DNA from: Pseudoalteromonas luteoviolacea NCIMB 1942
Lineage (GTDB): Bacteria; Pseudomonadota; Gammaproteobacteria; Enterobacterales; Alteromonadaceae
NCBI RefSeq assembly: GCF_001625595.1
Contig: NZ_AUXT01000024.1
Coordinates: 46,987 to 110,986, forward strand
Reading direction: 5' to 3'
Length of the DNA: 64,000 bases
Shown here piece by piece: positions 33,123 to 41,934 of the stretch. Within the stretch, counting starts at the first letter, position 1. Every line of letters starts with the position of its first letter. The position numbers were made by a program, and so were the translations under genes. The notes under the pieces were generated by a model, which was given only the letters and a program-made list of their open reading frames with translations, did no database searches and was not told where the DNA came from.

Positions 33123-33701
33123 TTAGCTCAACACTCTATATTCATCCTTTAATACAGATAAGCGTTTGCGAGCTAATTGGACTCTTTTTCTTACATTCTC
33201 AGGTGATAGCTGTAAGCGGCTAGCTATTTCATTGTATTCCATCTCATACATGAACTTATATTGCATAACCAGTCTTAATTCTTTTGGTAAAACATCGATT
33301 TCTTTAATAATTTTATTATATAAGCTGAGGTTTAGATGCTCATTCTCTAGAGATGTAGATTGGTTGTCTGCAAAATAGAATTGATTTGGAAGTTCTGAAA
33401 CGTGATTAACAATATCTTGATGTTTAGCATTTGCTCTATGCACGTCCATACATAGGTTGTGCGCTATTCTACACAGCCAGGCAAATTCGTTTTCAATTAT
33501 AGCACTGGAGCGAGTATAAGCTTTAAAAGCTTTTTCGCAGGTTTGAGCAATGACGTCTTCTATTTTATCACTGTCATTCCTCAGCCAACGATAACAACAA
33601 CTTAATAATTTCTCTTTATTTTCTAACCAGAGTCTCCAAAACTCACTATGTCCTTCTAGCTGCTTTTGTTCTGCTGCAACTAACTCCCCTGTATGTAACA
33701 T
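33123..33701 (-). CDS. ECF-type sigma-70 family RNA polymerase sigma factor
   Basis: This 192-residue sigma factor has region 2 around DSDKIEDVIAQTCEKAFKAY, FAWLCRIAHNLCMDVHRANA, and region 4 with LPKELRLVMQYKFMYEMEYN followed by the HTH IASRLQLSPENVRKRVQLAR. GGAG sits five bases before ATG 33701. The frame is open further upstream, but those starts lack an RBS. No anti-sigma gene is adjacent. Its place directly upstream of the eCIS operon suggests it may activate particle genes; that is inference, and no promoter repeat shared between operons was established. Confidence 0.85.
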   Translation of the reverse strand: MLHTGELVAAEQKQLEGHSEFWRLWLENKEKLLSCCYRWLRNDSDKIEDVIAQTCEKAFKAYTRSSAIIENEFAWLCRIAHNLCMDVHRANAKHQDIVNHVSELPNQFYFADNQSTSLENEHLNLSLYNKIIKEIDVLPKELRLVMQYKFMYEMEYNEIASRLQLSPENVRKRVQLARKRLSVLKDEYRVLS

Positions 33702-33959
33702 CATTTCTCCAATAAAAAAATTTATATCGGAGGAAAGACGGGGTCTCAAAGGCTCTGTGAAAACAAAATTAACACATTTTGTAAACCGTTGTATCTAGAA
33801 GTTCTTACATTTATATAAATAAATACAATAAATTAAAATAAAAACATAACCCTATCATCAAAACAAGGTAGTAAATACTCTAGTTGAGATTAGTTTTCGT
33901 ATAGCAAAAACCTTTAAAAGCAAGCTACCTCCTTGCAACCACCTTTAAAGAAAGTATAA

Positions 33960-33988
33960 AAACTCACACCATTATTTTCTGTGGTGTG
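33960..33988 (-). terminator. terminator after the condensation-like gene
   Basis: CACACCA/TGGTGTG with a 10-base loop is followed by GAGTTTTT on the minus strand, just after the stop at 34004. The rest of the 302-base gap to the sigma gene shows nothing else clear. Confidence 0.75.
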
Positions 33989-34003
33989 CAAACTTAAGAG
34001 TAC

Positions 34004-35257
34004 TTATTTAATCGATAAGATATTCGCTTCTATCGCTTTCATAAAGTCAGAGATATCATCACCTCTATGCGCAAAAGAAATTCTTAGTTTTTGCCGATAA
34101 GTACTCACAACAATAGCTAAACCAGCGGGAGGTAAAGGCACGCTAAAGTTATAGACATCGACGATTTCATACTTTCCTACATGGCTCAAATCAAAATCTA
34201 CCACGCCTAAATTTGAAAGAATTACATTCCCCTTTAAGAAAAACCGTTTATATATTCTAACCAATCTCTTTAATGCCACTCTGGGCAGTAAGTTAATTGA
34301 TATAGCTTGAATTTCTTGCTGAGCTTGGAAAGCTCTATAACCTTCACATTTAAGTTTTTGTAGATGTTTAGCATACTCGTCAATCCAAGTATTACTTCCG
34401 CCAATATATGACTCAAAAACAATGACTAGATTGTTATAGGCGTATTCAAGCGACTGCTTAGATATGTCTCGAACTGACATAGTTTCTAGTACCCCTAACC
34501 TTCGACCGCCACAAAGCGACTCACTAAGTATGTAATTAAGCGCAACGTTTACAGAGCAACCTCGCTGTTTTGACCAGTCAACTAGACTTTTTGTTGCTCC
34601 CTCTCCCAGATCGACATACTCCACCTGACACTTATTTGATTTACCCTTGTTCAACACCACCTTTGAGCAAGGTCTAACTAAATTGCGCGCTAGCTGTTTA
34701 GCTGCTGTTAGGTAAGCTTTTGTACCACATGAGTCAAATAGCGTAGGTTCACGTGCAAAGCTATTGTCCGCCACCGCGATAGGCTCTGAATTGAGATAAG
34801 CACTCAGTTGCTTGAACAACAGATAACCGCTGCTTCCATCAGAAGCGATATGGGATGATAGAAATAACAGTGCAAAATATTGCCTATACTGAATGCAAAT
34901 AAACTTAACAGGCGATGAGTTGAACGGTTCTACGATGTCTTTAAAGAGGTGATTACGCAACGCACTGTGCCACAATTCAAAACAGTCGAATTCATAGGAC
35001 CAATTTAAAAATTCTTTTTCGGGCAATAAATGTTCGTCAAATTGCCAATAATACCGCAAGTTTTTGCGTACAATACGACTTTGCATAACAGGATGAGTCT
35101 TGGCTATTTTGTCTACGGCCTGTGTGAGCCCCAGTTTATCTGGACACCCCTTCAGAATAACTAGGTCACACGAATTACCGTTGTCATTGGCATCTGCCAA
35201 AGCTAGAAAGTTGAGCGACCGAGCACTAAGTGGAATAAGAGGATACGGATCTTTCAT
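34004..35257 (-). CDS. stand-alone condensation/acyltransferase-like protein
   Basis: This 417-residue protein is of the CoA-dependent acyltransferase / NRPS condensation-domain fold. The catalytic motif HxxxDG appears as SHIASDGSSGYL near residue 157, and the N-terminus (LGLTQAVDKIAKTHPVMQSR) matches the first helix and strand of that fold. Near the C-terminus NVILSNLG and PLPPAGLAIVVSTY complete the second half-domain. No carrier protein or adenylation domain is nearby, so it is likely a free acyltransferase, as in PapA-type enzymes. The start is MKDPYPL with AAGGAACTACC before ATG 35257. The substrate is unknown. A single-gene unit. Confidence 0.7.
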   Translation of the reverse strand: MKDPYPLIPLSARSLNFLALADANDNGNSCDLVILKGCPDKLGLTQAVDKIAKTHPVMQSRIVRKNLRYYWQFDEHLLPEKEFLNWSYEFDCFELWHSALRNHLFKDIVEPFNSSPVKFICIQYRQYFALLFLSSHIASDGSSGYLLFKQLSAYLNSEPIAVADNSFAREPTLFDSCGTKAYLTAAKQLARNLVRPCSKVVLNKGKSNKCQVEYVDLGEGATKSLVDWSKQRGCSVNVALNYILSESLCGGRRLGVLETMSVRDISKQSLEYAYNNLVIVFESYIGGSNTWIDEYAKHLQKLKCEGYRAFQAQQEIQAISINLLPRVALKRLVRIYKRFFLKGNVILSNLGVVDFDLSHVGKYEIVDVYNFSVPLPPAGLAIVVSTYRQKLRISFAHRGDDISDFMKAIEANILSIK

Positions 35258-35465
35258 GGTAGTTCCTTTTTTCAACAAACATTAAACAAGAATCATTACC
35301 ATGTCCACAAACTGTTGCCAAATCGGATATAAATTCCATCGCAATTGTAATTTTTTGTTTGTTTTGCGTAATAAGTAGTGTGACAAATTTTGTTCTAGCG
35401 CAATAAAATCGTCATGTAAATTCAATAATATAAGGCCAATTAAGATGTATCGTTAAGGACTAAAA

Positions 35466-36536
35466 ATGGCATCAATGAATTTACACCGCGTCTACATTCC
35501 CACAAATGCACGAAATAATCACTATATTTTGGCTGAGTTTAAACCAGAAGATTCGTTTTACACCTGTTTTGACGATATCGAAAGTGCTTATCAAAGGCTC
35601 GCACGAAAATTGTTTGCCCTGTGTGATGAGTTTGAGTTGTATAACGTACAATTGATAGTCAATGATAAGCTGCCTGTAGTTCGCTATCACGAAGAGGCTT
35701 ATAACCTGCAAACTGATAAGCAGCTTTTATTTTTCTACAATCCGAAATACCATGAAGCTCATAAAATCTATAGTGATAAAGGCCATAAAGCGCGTAAAAT
35801 CCGTTTTCTGTTTCTTGCTACAGGCGATGAACTACGTGCAAATGCAGCCGCTTTTCATAGCAAGGTAAAGCGCACACTCGATGCTCTACAGTCACAATAC
35901 TCCGAGCAAGGTTTACATTTTAGAGTACGAGATCACCAACATCTCACTTATGATATTTTTTCAAAAATAAAAGGTCACAGGGAAACATATGGATATAAGC
36001 TCCGCAGCCTGTATCCAAGGTATCAAGCGAGAAACTGTACACTACCAGAAGTTCACAGTGAAATAACTTATGTAAGTTTCTCTATCCCTATCACGCGTGC
36101 CATAAAAACTGAGTATCAACATCTATTAAGGCCTGGTGACTATGCATCTTTTTACCAGTCGGTTGAAGACAAGTTACTGACCATTTGTAGTCAGTTGCAA
36201 TTAAGCCATATTGGCTTTGTGGCGGATGGTAGAATGCCTATTGTTAGAAGCAGTCAAATTGATAAGTCTGCTCACAATAGAGAACTGCAAAAGTTGAGCT
36301 TTGATACCTCTTTGGAGGATGGACAAACGCATACAATCTGGGACCCAGAGCACCTGTGTGAAGCGATGCATTTTGTAATCGTTGCCAGCGACAAAGACAA
36401 TAAAGATGCAGGGTACGGTAAATTTATGAACAATGTTGAAACCATGGTGAGGCGATTTACCACTCAATTGCCAATCAACCCAGAAAAGCAAGATATTACA
36501 ATGCGCTTCTTTCAGCATATTAGTTATACCTATTAA
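35466..36536 (+). CDS. protein with two similar halves, possibly DUF3083-like
   Basis: This 356-residue soluble protein shows an internal duplication by eye. The first half has LARKLFALCDEF, then LIVNDKLPVVR and IRFLFLATGDELR; the second has VEDKLLTICSQL, then FVADGRMPIVR and MHFVIVASDKDNK. Each half therefore carries a helix, a strand ending in (I/V)VR, and a hydrophobic strand. It may belong to a gammaproteobacterial family of unknown function (DUF3083); I am not certain. The RBS AAGGACTAAAA is good. Divergent from the condensation-like gene. Confidence 0.7.
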   Translation: MASMNLHRVYIPTNARNNHYILAEFKPEDSFYTCFDDIESAYQRLARKLFALCDEFELYNVQLIVNDKLPVVRYHEEAYNLQTDKQLLFFYNPKYHEAHKIYSDKGHKARKIRFLFLATGDELRANAAAFHSKVKRTLDALQSQYSEQGLHFRVRDHQHLTYDIFSKIKGHRETYGYKLRSLYPRYQARNCTLPEVHSEITYVSFSIPITRAIKTEYQHLLRPGDYASFYQSVEDKLLTICSQLQLSHIGFVADGRMPIVRSSQIDKSAHNRELQKLSFDTSLEDGQTHTIWDPEHLCEAMHFVIVASDKDNKDAGYGKFMNNVETMVRRFTTQLPINPEKQDITMRFFQHISYTY

Positions 36537-36553
36537 CGTCATCCCTGCAAATT

Positions 36554-36591
36554 CACCTGGACAGTTCAGAAAGCCACTACTTGTCCAGGTG
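36554..36591 (+). terminator. terminator overlapping the end of the convergent gene
   Basis: A 10-bp stem (CACCTGGACA/TGTCCAGGTG) is followed by CGTTTCTTTTT on the plus strand. The loop contains the stop and last codons of the minus-strand TPR/GGDEF gene. Confidence 0.8.
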
Positions 36592-38392
36592 CGTTTCTTT
36601 TTACATGAACCAAACGGCTTTCTAGTTCGGCAAATATATTGCCAAAGTCACCTTCTTCTGAGCATATAAGCGCGCCCGAAAAACTAACATCATCCAATGT
36701 TTCCTGTTCTATAAGCGCTTGCTTAAAAACAGCTAGCCGCTTCTGTAGAACGGCCTTTTTCATCCCTTCACACAAAATAACAAACTCTTCTTCACTCACC
36801 CTGCAAACTAAATCACCATCATCCCTAAACTGCTTTAAAATTAATTCTGCGGCCAGTTTAAGTTTACCGTCTGCGCTTTTATATCTCAGATCTGAACTCC
36901 TGAGGCCATCTAGCTCTATTAGTGCCATTGCATAGTCTGCTGCACGGTTAGAAACTACATCAAACTGCTCTACAAAATAGCGCCGATTGTAAAGTCCAGT
37001 ATCAAAGTCTTTATAATTTAATACAGCCGTTAAATTACTCTTAGAACGCCGGTAATAAGCCACCACCATCACCAAGGTAACTATCAATATTGCTATGACT
37101 ATATAGGCTTTTACTAAATCGTGGCTTTTTGCTTCACCATTCCTTGAGCTTGCTTCCATTCCTGCATCTTTATTCGAAGATGCGAGCTTAATCTTTTGTC
37201 GTTGTGCTTCTAATGCGCCCTGCGTTTCATATTCAACCTTGTTGTTTACCAAAGCGTCATTTTCTTCCAAAAATTTTACATAAGTTCGCAGTGAGGCGAT
37301 TGTCTGAGGCAGGTCTCTCTTTGCTTGATATACATCGGCTTCAATTTTTAAAGTTTGCCGAGTATACCTATTATTGAGTGTATTCTGATAAGACTTTAAT
37401 AACTCTTTAGAAGATGCAAGCTGCATCAATGCATTATCAAATTGTTTAACTTCGGCAAAAGCCAAAGCAAGATTATTGTTTAAGACTATAAGATGTGCAG
37501 GGTTAATTATTGCATTATCTTGGATAGAATAAGCCCGCTTCAGGTAATCGATAGCTTGTGAAAACTCTTTTTTACTTAAAGCGATTTTTCCGAGCCCGGA
37601 AAGCCCCCAAAATTTATATCGAGGTAAGTTTTTTGCGTGTGCTACCTCATGTATTTCTTGATAACAATGCTCGGCTTTATCATTTAGGTTAGATCTGAGC
37701 AAAGCTAGGCATAGGTTATATTTTATGGGTAGCCCGTCTAAAATATTTGATGCTTCTAGCGCCAAATCCCTCGCCTGATAAGCATAACTTAACGCTTTGA
37801 CATAAAATTGCAGTGTTAAGTAATACGCCGTGAGGCTGTCATATACCATTAATTTTGTAGTTCCGTCGATCTCGTCTGCACTTCTAGAGATATAGCTTTG
37901 CGCCGCCTGCAACGACTTAAGAGCTTGGCTATATTCCTCCCGCCATACAGCAATGATGGCTTCCATTGCATAGGTTCTGATCAGTAAGTCTGACGCTTTT
38001 TGCTGAGTGAAGCTCAATCTCGCTTGTTTGATATATTGCTTCGCTTTTTCAAGCTCCCCCTGCTCCACGGAGAAAAAGGCACGATATAAGTACCAATAGC
38101 CAGAGCTTAAACTCAAAGGGCTTTCTTTTACGTGTAGTTTTGCGCCATCAAAATGCTGTTTCGCAGCTTGAATGTCGCCTTTAAAGAAGGCTGCACGCGC
38201 CTTTATAGTGAGCCAAAATGCTTGATTGACTAATTCTGGTTTGTCTTGCGCTGTTAAAATTTCTAAAGGTGCTTTAATCGCTAGAGACTCGAATTCAAGC
38301 ATCTGTTGCTTTGTCATAGCAACAGAAAGGCTTGAAAACATTAATAACGAAAAGATAATAAACTGTAAATTCAAAAAGGGAGATCCCAGCAT
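36566..38392 (-). CDS. TPR sensor with one membrane helix and a degenerate GGDEF domain
   Basis: This 608-residue protein has a signal peptide (FIIFSLLMFSSLSVA), a periplasmic array of TPR-like helices (residues ~30-400), a transmembrane segment (AYIVIAILIVTLVMVVAYYR) and a C-terminal GGDEF fold beginning DTGLYNRRYFVEQFD. The catalytic GG(D/E)EF motif is replaced by SEEEF in CRVSEEEFVIL, so diguanylate cyclase activity is unlikely; such domains often act as GTP/c-di-GMP sensors or scaffolds. The start has no good RBS. It is followed 30 bases on by the convergent gene's end. Confidence 0.8.
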   Translation of the reverse strand: MLGSPFLNLQFIIFSLLMFSSLSVAMTKQQMLEFESLAIKAPLEILTAQDKPELVNQAFWLTIKARAAFFKGDIQAAKQHFDGAKLHVKESPLSLSSGYWYLYRAFFSVEQGELEKAKQYIKQARLSFTQQKASDLLIRTYAMEAIIAVWREEYSQALKSLQAAQSYISRSADEIDGTTKLMVYDSLTAYYLTLQFYVKALSYAYQARDLALEASNILDGLPIKYNLCLALLRSNLNDKAEHCYQEIHEVAHAKNLPRYKFWGLSGLGKIALSKKEFSQAIDYLKRAYSIQDNAIINPAHLIVLNNNLALAFAEVKQFDNALMQLASSKELLKSYQNTLNNRYTRQTLKIEADVYQAKRDLPQTIASLRTYVKFLEENDALVNNKVEYETQGALEAQRQKIKLASSNKDAGMEASSRNGEAKSHDLVKAYIVIAILIVTLVMVVAYYRRSKSNLTAVLNYKDFDTGLYNRRYFVEQFDVVSNRAADYAMALIELDGLRSSDLRYKSADGKLKLAAELILKQFRDDGDLVCRVSEEEFVILCEGMKKAVLQKRLAVFKQALIEQETLDDVSFSGALICSEEGDFGNIFAELESRLVHVKRNAPGQVVAF

Positions 38393-38460
38393 TTTATACT
38401 AGTTTAAATGTAATCCTTTATTTTGAAATATACAATATTTGAAGCGCCCACTTTAACTTC

Positions 38461-39495
38461 TCAAACAACTTCATGTTCATTCGTCACTTTGTTTTGTTCA
38501 ACCTTCTTGCTATTCTCTGCCGTACTTTGAGCATGGCTAAGCTGCTCTAATAAAACCTGTTTCTTATAACTAGGTACGTTCATCTCATCGGCAATAAGAG
38601 AAAGCAACTGCTGATTAGTATTTTGTGCTGTTGCCATGCTTTCTTTCAAATCTTTGTTTTGTTGATGTAACTGCTCTGCTAAATCAGCTTGTGTAATCGT
38701 GTTTTTAGCATGTTCTTTGGCTTTTTGGTCTGAGCTACCCAATAACTGATTGAATACATCAACTAATCTATTCAACACACTGTAAATCACATCTGCGGAA
38801 AAACCACCTAATAGCGCAGCCAATGGTTTGTGAAAGTCACTGATAGTAGGATTATTTTGTGCAAGATCAGCGGTGGGTATAAGTTCAGCAATCATCAAGC
38901 CGGCCATAAACCCCATAATCACCATTGACCAATAAGTAGAATCAAATTTAGGATCATAATTACACTGACGAATATAGTTACGAAATTTATGCAAACAAGC
39001 AAATGTAGCACCTAATCCCGCACAACATAGCAGGAACAACTGATTCAACAGCAAAGTCTTGCCTTCCGAATTAAACAAGCCTTCATTGATCGTTTTTTGG
39101 TTCACTTCAGGGGAAATAGATAACCCAATAATCGAAAATAAAAAGAAAATGGCCAATACAGACATATGCCTAACTAGCTTAACTGGACCAAGGAACCTTA
39201 TCCATCCTACAGATGCAGACTCTTTATCCATAATTGCAAGCGTGAGTGGCTTGGCTGGGTAAACCAATACAGAAAGCTCTTTATGACACTTTGTCAGCTC
39301 AGATAACTCATGTTCGTAGAATCCAATCCCCCCATCAACACTCGCGCCATCGGCCGCTATTACATCTTGCTTTCGTTGAAGTTGATAAACTGTGTTTGGC
39401 ATATAGCTGGGTATTGTTTTCCCCTGCCCTGACGCATAACGAATCATAACATCACACTCTATTAATAAGTGGCTTATAAAATCCTTTTGAGACAT
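38461..39495 (-). CDS. multi-span membrane protein with C-terminal coiled coil, unknown
   Basis: This 344-residue protein has a soluble N-terminal ~105 residues. About four hydrophobic segments follow (LAIFFLFSIIGLSI, LNQLFLLCCAGLGATFACL, WSMVIMGFMAGLMIAELI, PLAALLGGFSADVIYSVL). A cytoplasmic coiled coil then runs from AKNTITQADLAEQLHQQNKD to the end. The RBS AGGTAAGACT is adequate. No family recognised. It lies upstream of the TPR/GGDEF gene on the same strand (68-base gap), so they may be co-transcribed. Confidence 0.7.
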   Translation of the reverse strand: MSQKDFISHLLIECDVMIRYASGQGKTIPSYMPNTVYQLQRKQDVIAADGASVDGGIGFYEHELSELTKCHKELSVLVYPAKPLTLAIMDKESASVGWIRFLGPVKLVRHMSVLAIFFLFSIIGLSISPEVNQKTINEGLFNSEGKTLLLNQLFLLCCAGLGATFACLHKFRNYIRQCNYDPKFDSTYWSMVIMGFMAGLMIAELIPTADLAQNNPTISDFHKPLAALLGGFSADVIYSVLNRLVDVFNQLLGSSDQKAKEHAKNTITQADLAEQLHQQNKDLKESMATAQNTNQQLLSLIADEMNVPSYKKQVLLEQLSHAQSTAENSKKVEQNKVTNEHEVV

Positions 39496-39816
39496 AGTCT
39501 TACCTATCAGTAAAATGGGAGATTGCGTTTATATCAGTTAACAATACTTAACTTCAAGTGCATTTAGTTATGATTTCAAAAGATTTTTAGGAGATGAAAA
39601 GTCATAATTGGGATTTCTAAGAACAAATAAGTGTTTGGTAAAAATAACCTAATACGTTAATTTGAGAAGCGCACTCACTTACACTGTGTGCCATTTGCAA
39701 AGCCAGCCAACACTTTAACGACCTGTTTTTGCTTAATGCAAACTCTCCTAAAACTGTGCCAATTCAAATAACCGATGCAAAAAGCAAAGGTAAAAACTAA
39801 AAAAGGCTCCATAAGG
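39496..39816. other. intergenic region left of the IS relic
   Basis: About 320 AT-rich bases without a credible gene. It should contain the promoter of the membrane-protein gene on minus. Its last bases (AAAAGGCTCCATAAGG) are the left half of the interrupted sucD terminator. Confidence 0.5.
39809..39816. repeat. target-site duplication, left copy
   Basis: CCATAAGG directly abuts the left end of the IS relic and is repeated exactly at 41026-41033. It is 8 bp, where IS50-type elements usually give 9. Confidence 0.8.
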
Positions 39817-41025
39817 CTGTCTCTTATACACAAATCCTCGCTAAAAAATTAGCGGGGATTTTATTCGTAACGAACACATAGCCGCAAGCGCCATTGCAGA
39901 ATCTGGCTTTAAAGCGACGACAGAGCAAGCCCAAACGCACCATTTATTACTCGCATTTAGAAGATACAACAACCCTTGTTTAGCGCCATACATCAATCCG
40001 AGAAGACTTAGGACACATTAACCAGCGCCATACTAACAGTGGGTTATTTGCACACAGTGTGTTGTTGTTCGCACCTAAAGCTAAGCAAGTGGTCGGCCTG
40101 ATTGAGCAAGCTAGATGGAGTCGAGACATTACTACGCGCGGAAAGCGACACCAACATGCCAGTCCCCCCTAAAAGAGAAAGAAAGCTATAAATGGGAGTT
40201 CGCATCACAAGCAATGGCAAAACGGCTTCAAGCGCAGATATCTAAGGTTATCTCCGTATGTGAGCGTGAAGCTGACATTTATGAATACCTTCAATACAAG
40301 CTACATGAACAGCAACGATTCATTGTACGGTCGATGCAAAGTCGTCATATTGAAGAGGGAGAAGATAAACTTTATACATTTGCCAGCGAATTAAAAGGCG
40401 CAGGAACGAACTATATTGAAATAGCGCAAAAAGGAGACCGAAAATCGCGCACAGCCACATTGGATATCACCTTCGCCCCAGTGACGTTAAATTACGTAGG
40501 GTGTGCAGAACGGAATAATCCCGATAGAGGCTTAAACTGGTATTTACTCACCAGCGAGCCTGTTACCAACAAAGAAGAAGCACTCGAAATTATTAAATAT
40601 CGTTAGTGAGTTGAAGAGTACCACAAGGCCTGGAAAAGCGAGGGTACAGACATAGAAGGGTTACGATTACAAAGCCAAGACAACATGGAACGACTGGTAA
40701 CCATTAATGGTTTTATAACGACACGAATATGACAACTGAAGTTCGCAAATAACCTTCCGGAGAATCGAAGTTGTGAAGAAATATTATCTATTAAAGGGTG
40801 GAAATCACTGTGGTTAAAAAGGATAAAAACAAAGCTGCCAGATAGCGCTCCAGACATAAAATAGGCGTATCAAGAACTAGCCAAATTGGGAGGCTGGAAA
40901 GATACAAAACGCACAGGGTGATCATCAGTTAAAGTGATATGGTAAGGATGGCTCAAATTACAAGCCATCCTTGAGGGCTACAATTTAGCAAAGTCTCTTG
41001 AGTCAGACTTGTGATCAAGAGACAG
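39817..41025 (+). mobile_element. decayed IS50-group (IS4 family) insertion sequence
   Basis: The 1209-bp element has ends CTGTCTCTTATACACAAATC (left) and the inverted CTGTCTCTTGATCACAAGTC (right), matching at 16 of 20 positions and strikingly like Tn5/IS50 ends. It is flanked by 8-bp direct repeats. Inside are fragments of a Tn5-type transposase in several frames: HLEDTTTLV followed by an in-frame stop, then LFAHSVLLFAPKAKQVVGLI, an intact stretch with VCEREADIYEYLQ, and EYHKAWKSEG with DNMERLVTINGF. It is shorter than IS50 (about 1.5 kb) and has stop codons and frameshifts, so it is dead unless mobilised in trans. Confidence 0.88.
40115..40606 (+). pseudogene. IS50-type transposase fragment
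   Basis: The longest open piece (163 codons) of the broken transposase carries the region around VCEREADIYEYLQYKL, then YIEIAQKG and LNWYLLTSEPVTNKEEALEI, all recognisable from Tn5-type transposases. Homologous sequence continues upstream and downstream in other frames, so this ORF is a remnant, not a gene. Confidence 0.85.
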
Positions 41026-41033
41026 CCATAAGG
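41026..41033. repeat. target-site duplication, right copy
   Basis: CCATAAGG immediately follows the right IS end. The following AGCCTTTT is the sucD-proximal arm of the terminator that the element split. Confidence 0.8.
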
Positions 41034-41061
41034 AGCCTTTTAGCTGATTGGAAATCGTAGA

Positions 41062-41934
41062 TTACCAGCCAGCTTTTTCTTTAAGTGCAGCGCCGATCTC
41101 AGCTAGAGAGCGAACAGTCTTAACGCCTGCTTCTTCTAGAGCTGCGAACTTCTCATCAGCAGTACCTTTACCGCCTGAGATGATTGCACCTGCGTGACCC
41201 ATACGCTTGCCCGGAGGAGCAGTAACACCAGCGATGTAAGAAACAACTGGCTTAGTCACGTTATGCTTGATGTACTCTGCTGCTTCTTCTTCTGCTGTAC
41301 CACCGATTTCACCGATCATTACGATTGCTTCTGTCTTAGGATCGTTCTGGAACATTTCTAGGACGTCGATGAAATTAGTACCTGGAATTGGGTCACCACC
41401 GATACCAACACATGTTGATTGACCGAAGCCAGCGTCAGTAGTTTGCTTAACCGCTTCGTAAGTAAGAGTACCTGAACGAGATACAATACCTACTTTACCA
41501 GGAAGATGGATGTGACCAGGCATAATACCGATCTTACACTCACCCGGAGTGATAACACCTGGGCAGTTAGGACCGATCATACGAACGCCAGTTTCTTCTA
41601 GCTTCACTTTAACATCAACCATATCTAGTGTAGGGATGCCTTCAGTGATACAAACGATTAGCTCGATGCCGCCGTCAATCGCTTCTAAGATAGCGTCTTT
41701 ACAGAATGCCGCTGGTACGTAGATTACAGTTGCAGTTGCGCCTGTAGTTTCTACAGCTTCACGTACCGTGTTGAATACAGGAAGACCTAGATGAGTTTGA
41801 CCACCTTTACCTGGTGAAACACCACCAACCATCTGCGTACCATACTGGATAGCTTGCTCTGAGTGGAAAGTACCTTGACCACCAGTGAAACCCTGACAGA
41901 TTACTTTAGTATCTTTATTAATTAGTACAGACAT
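41062..41934 (-). CDS. sucD: succinyl-CoA synthetase alpha subunit
   Basis: This 290-residue protein catalyses, with SucC, the reversible conversion of succinyl-CoA to succinate with ATP/GTP formation in the TCA cycle. Seen: the CoA-binding N-terminus [15 protein letters not shown], the [10 protein letters not shown] motif, and [14 protein letters not shown] with the phosphorylated histidine in GHAGAI. Length is standard. Its ATG overlaps the sucC stop by one base. Its terminator has been split by an IS relic, so transcripts may now run into the relic. Confidence 0.98.
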   Translation of the reverse strand: MSVLINKDTKVICQGFTGGQGTFHSEQAIQYGTQMVGGVSPGKGGQTHLGLPVFNTVREAVETTGATATVIYVPAAFCKDAILEAIDGGIELIVCITEGIPTLDMVDVKVKLEETGVRMIGPNCPGVITPGECKIGIMPGHIHLPGKVGIVSRSGTLTYEAVKQTTDAGFGQSTCVGIGGDPIPGTNFIDVLEMFQNDPKTEAIVMIGEIGGTAEEEAAEYIKHNVTKPVVSYIAGVTAPPGKRMGHAGAIISGGKGTADEKFAALEEAGVKTVRSLAEIGAALKEKAGW

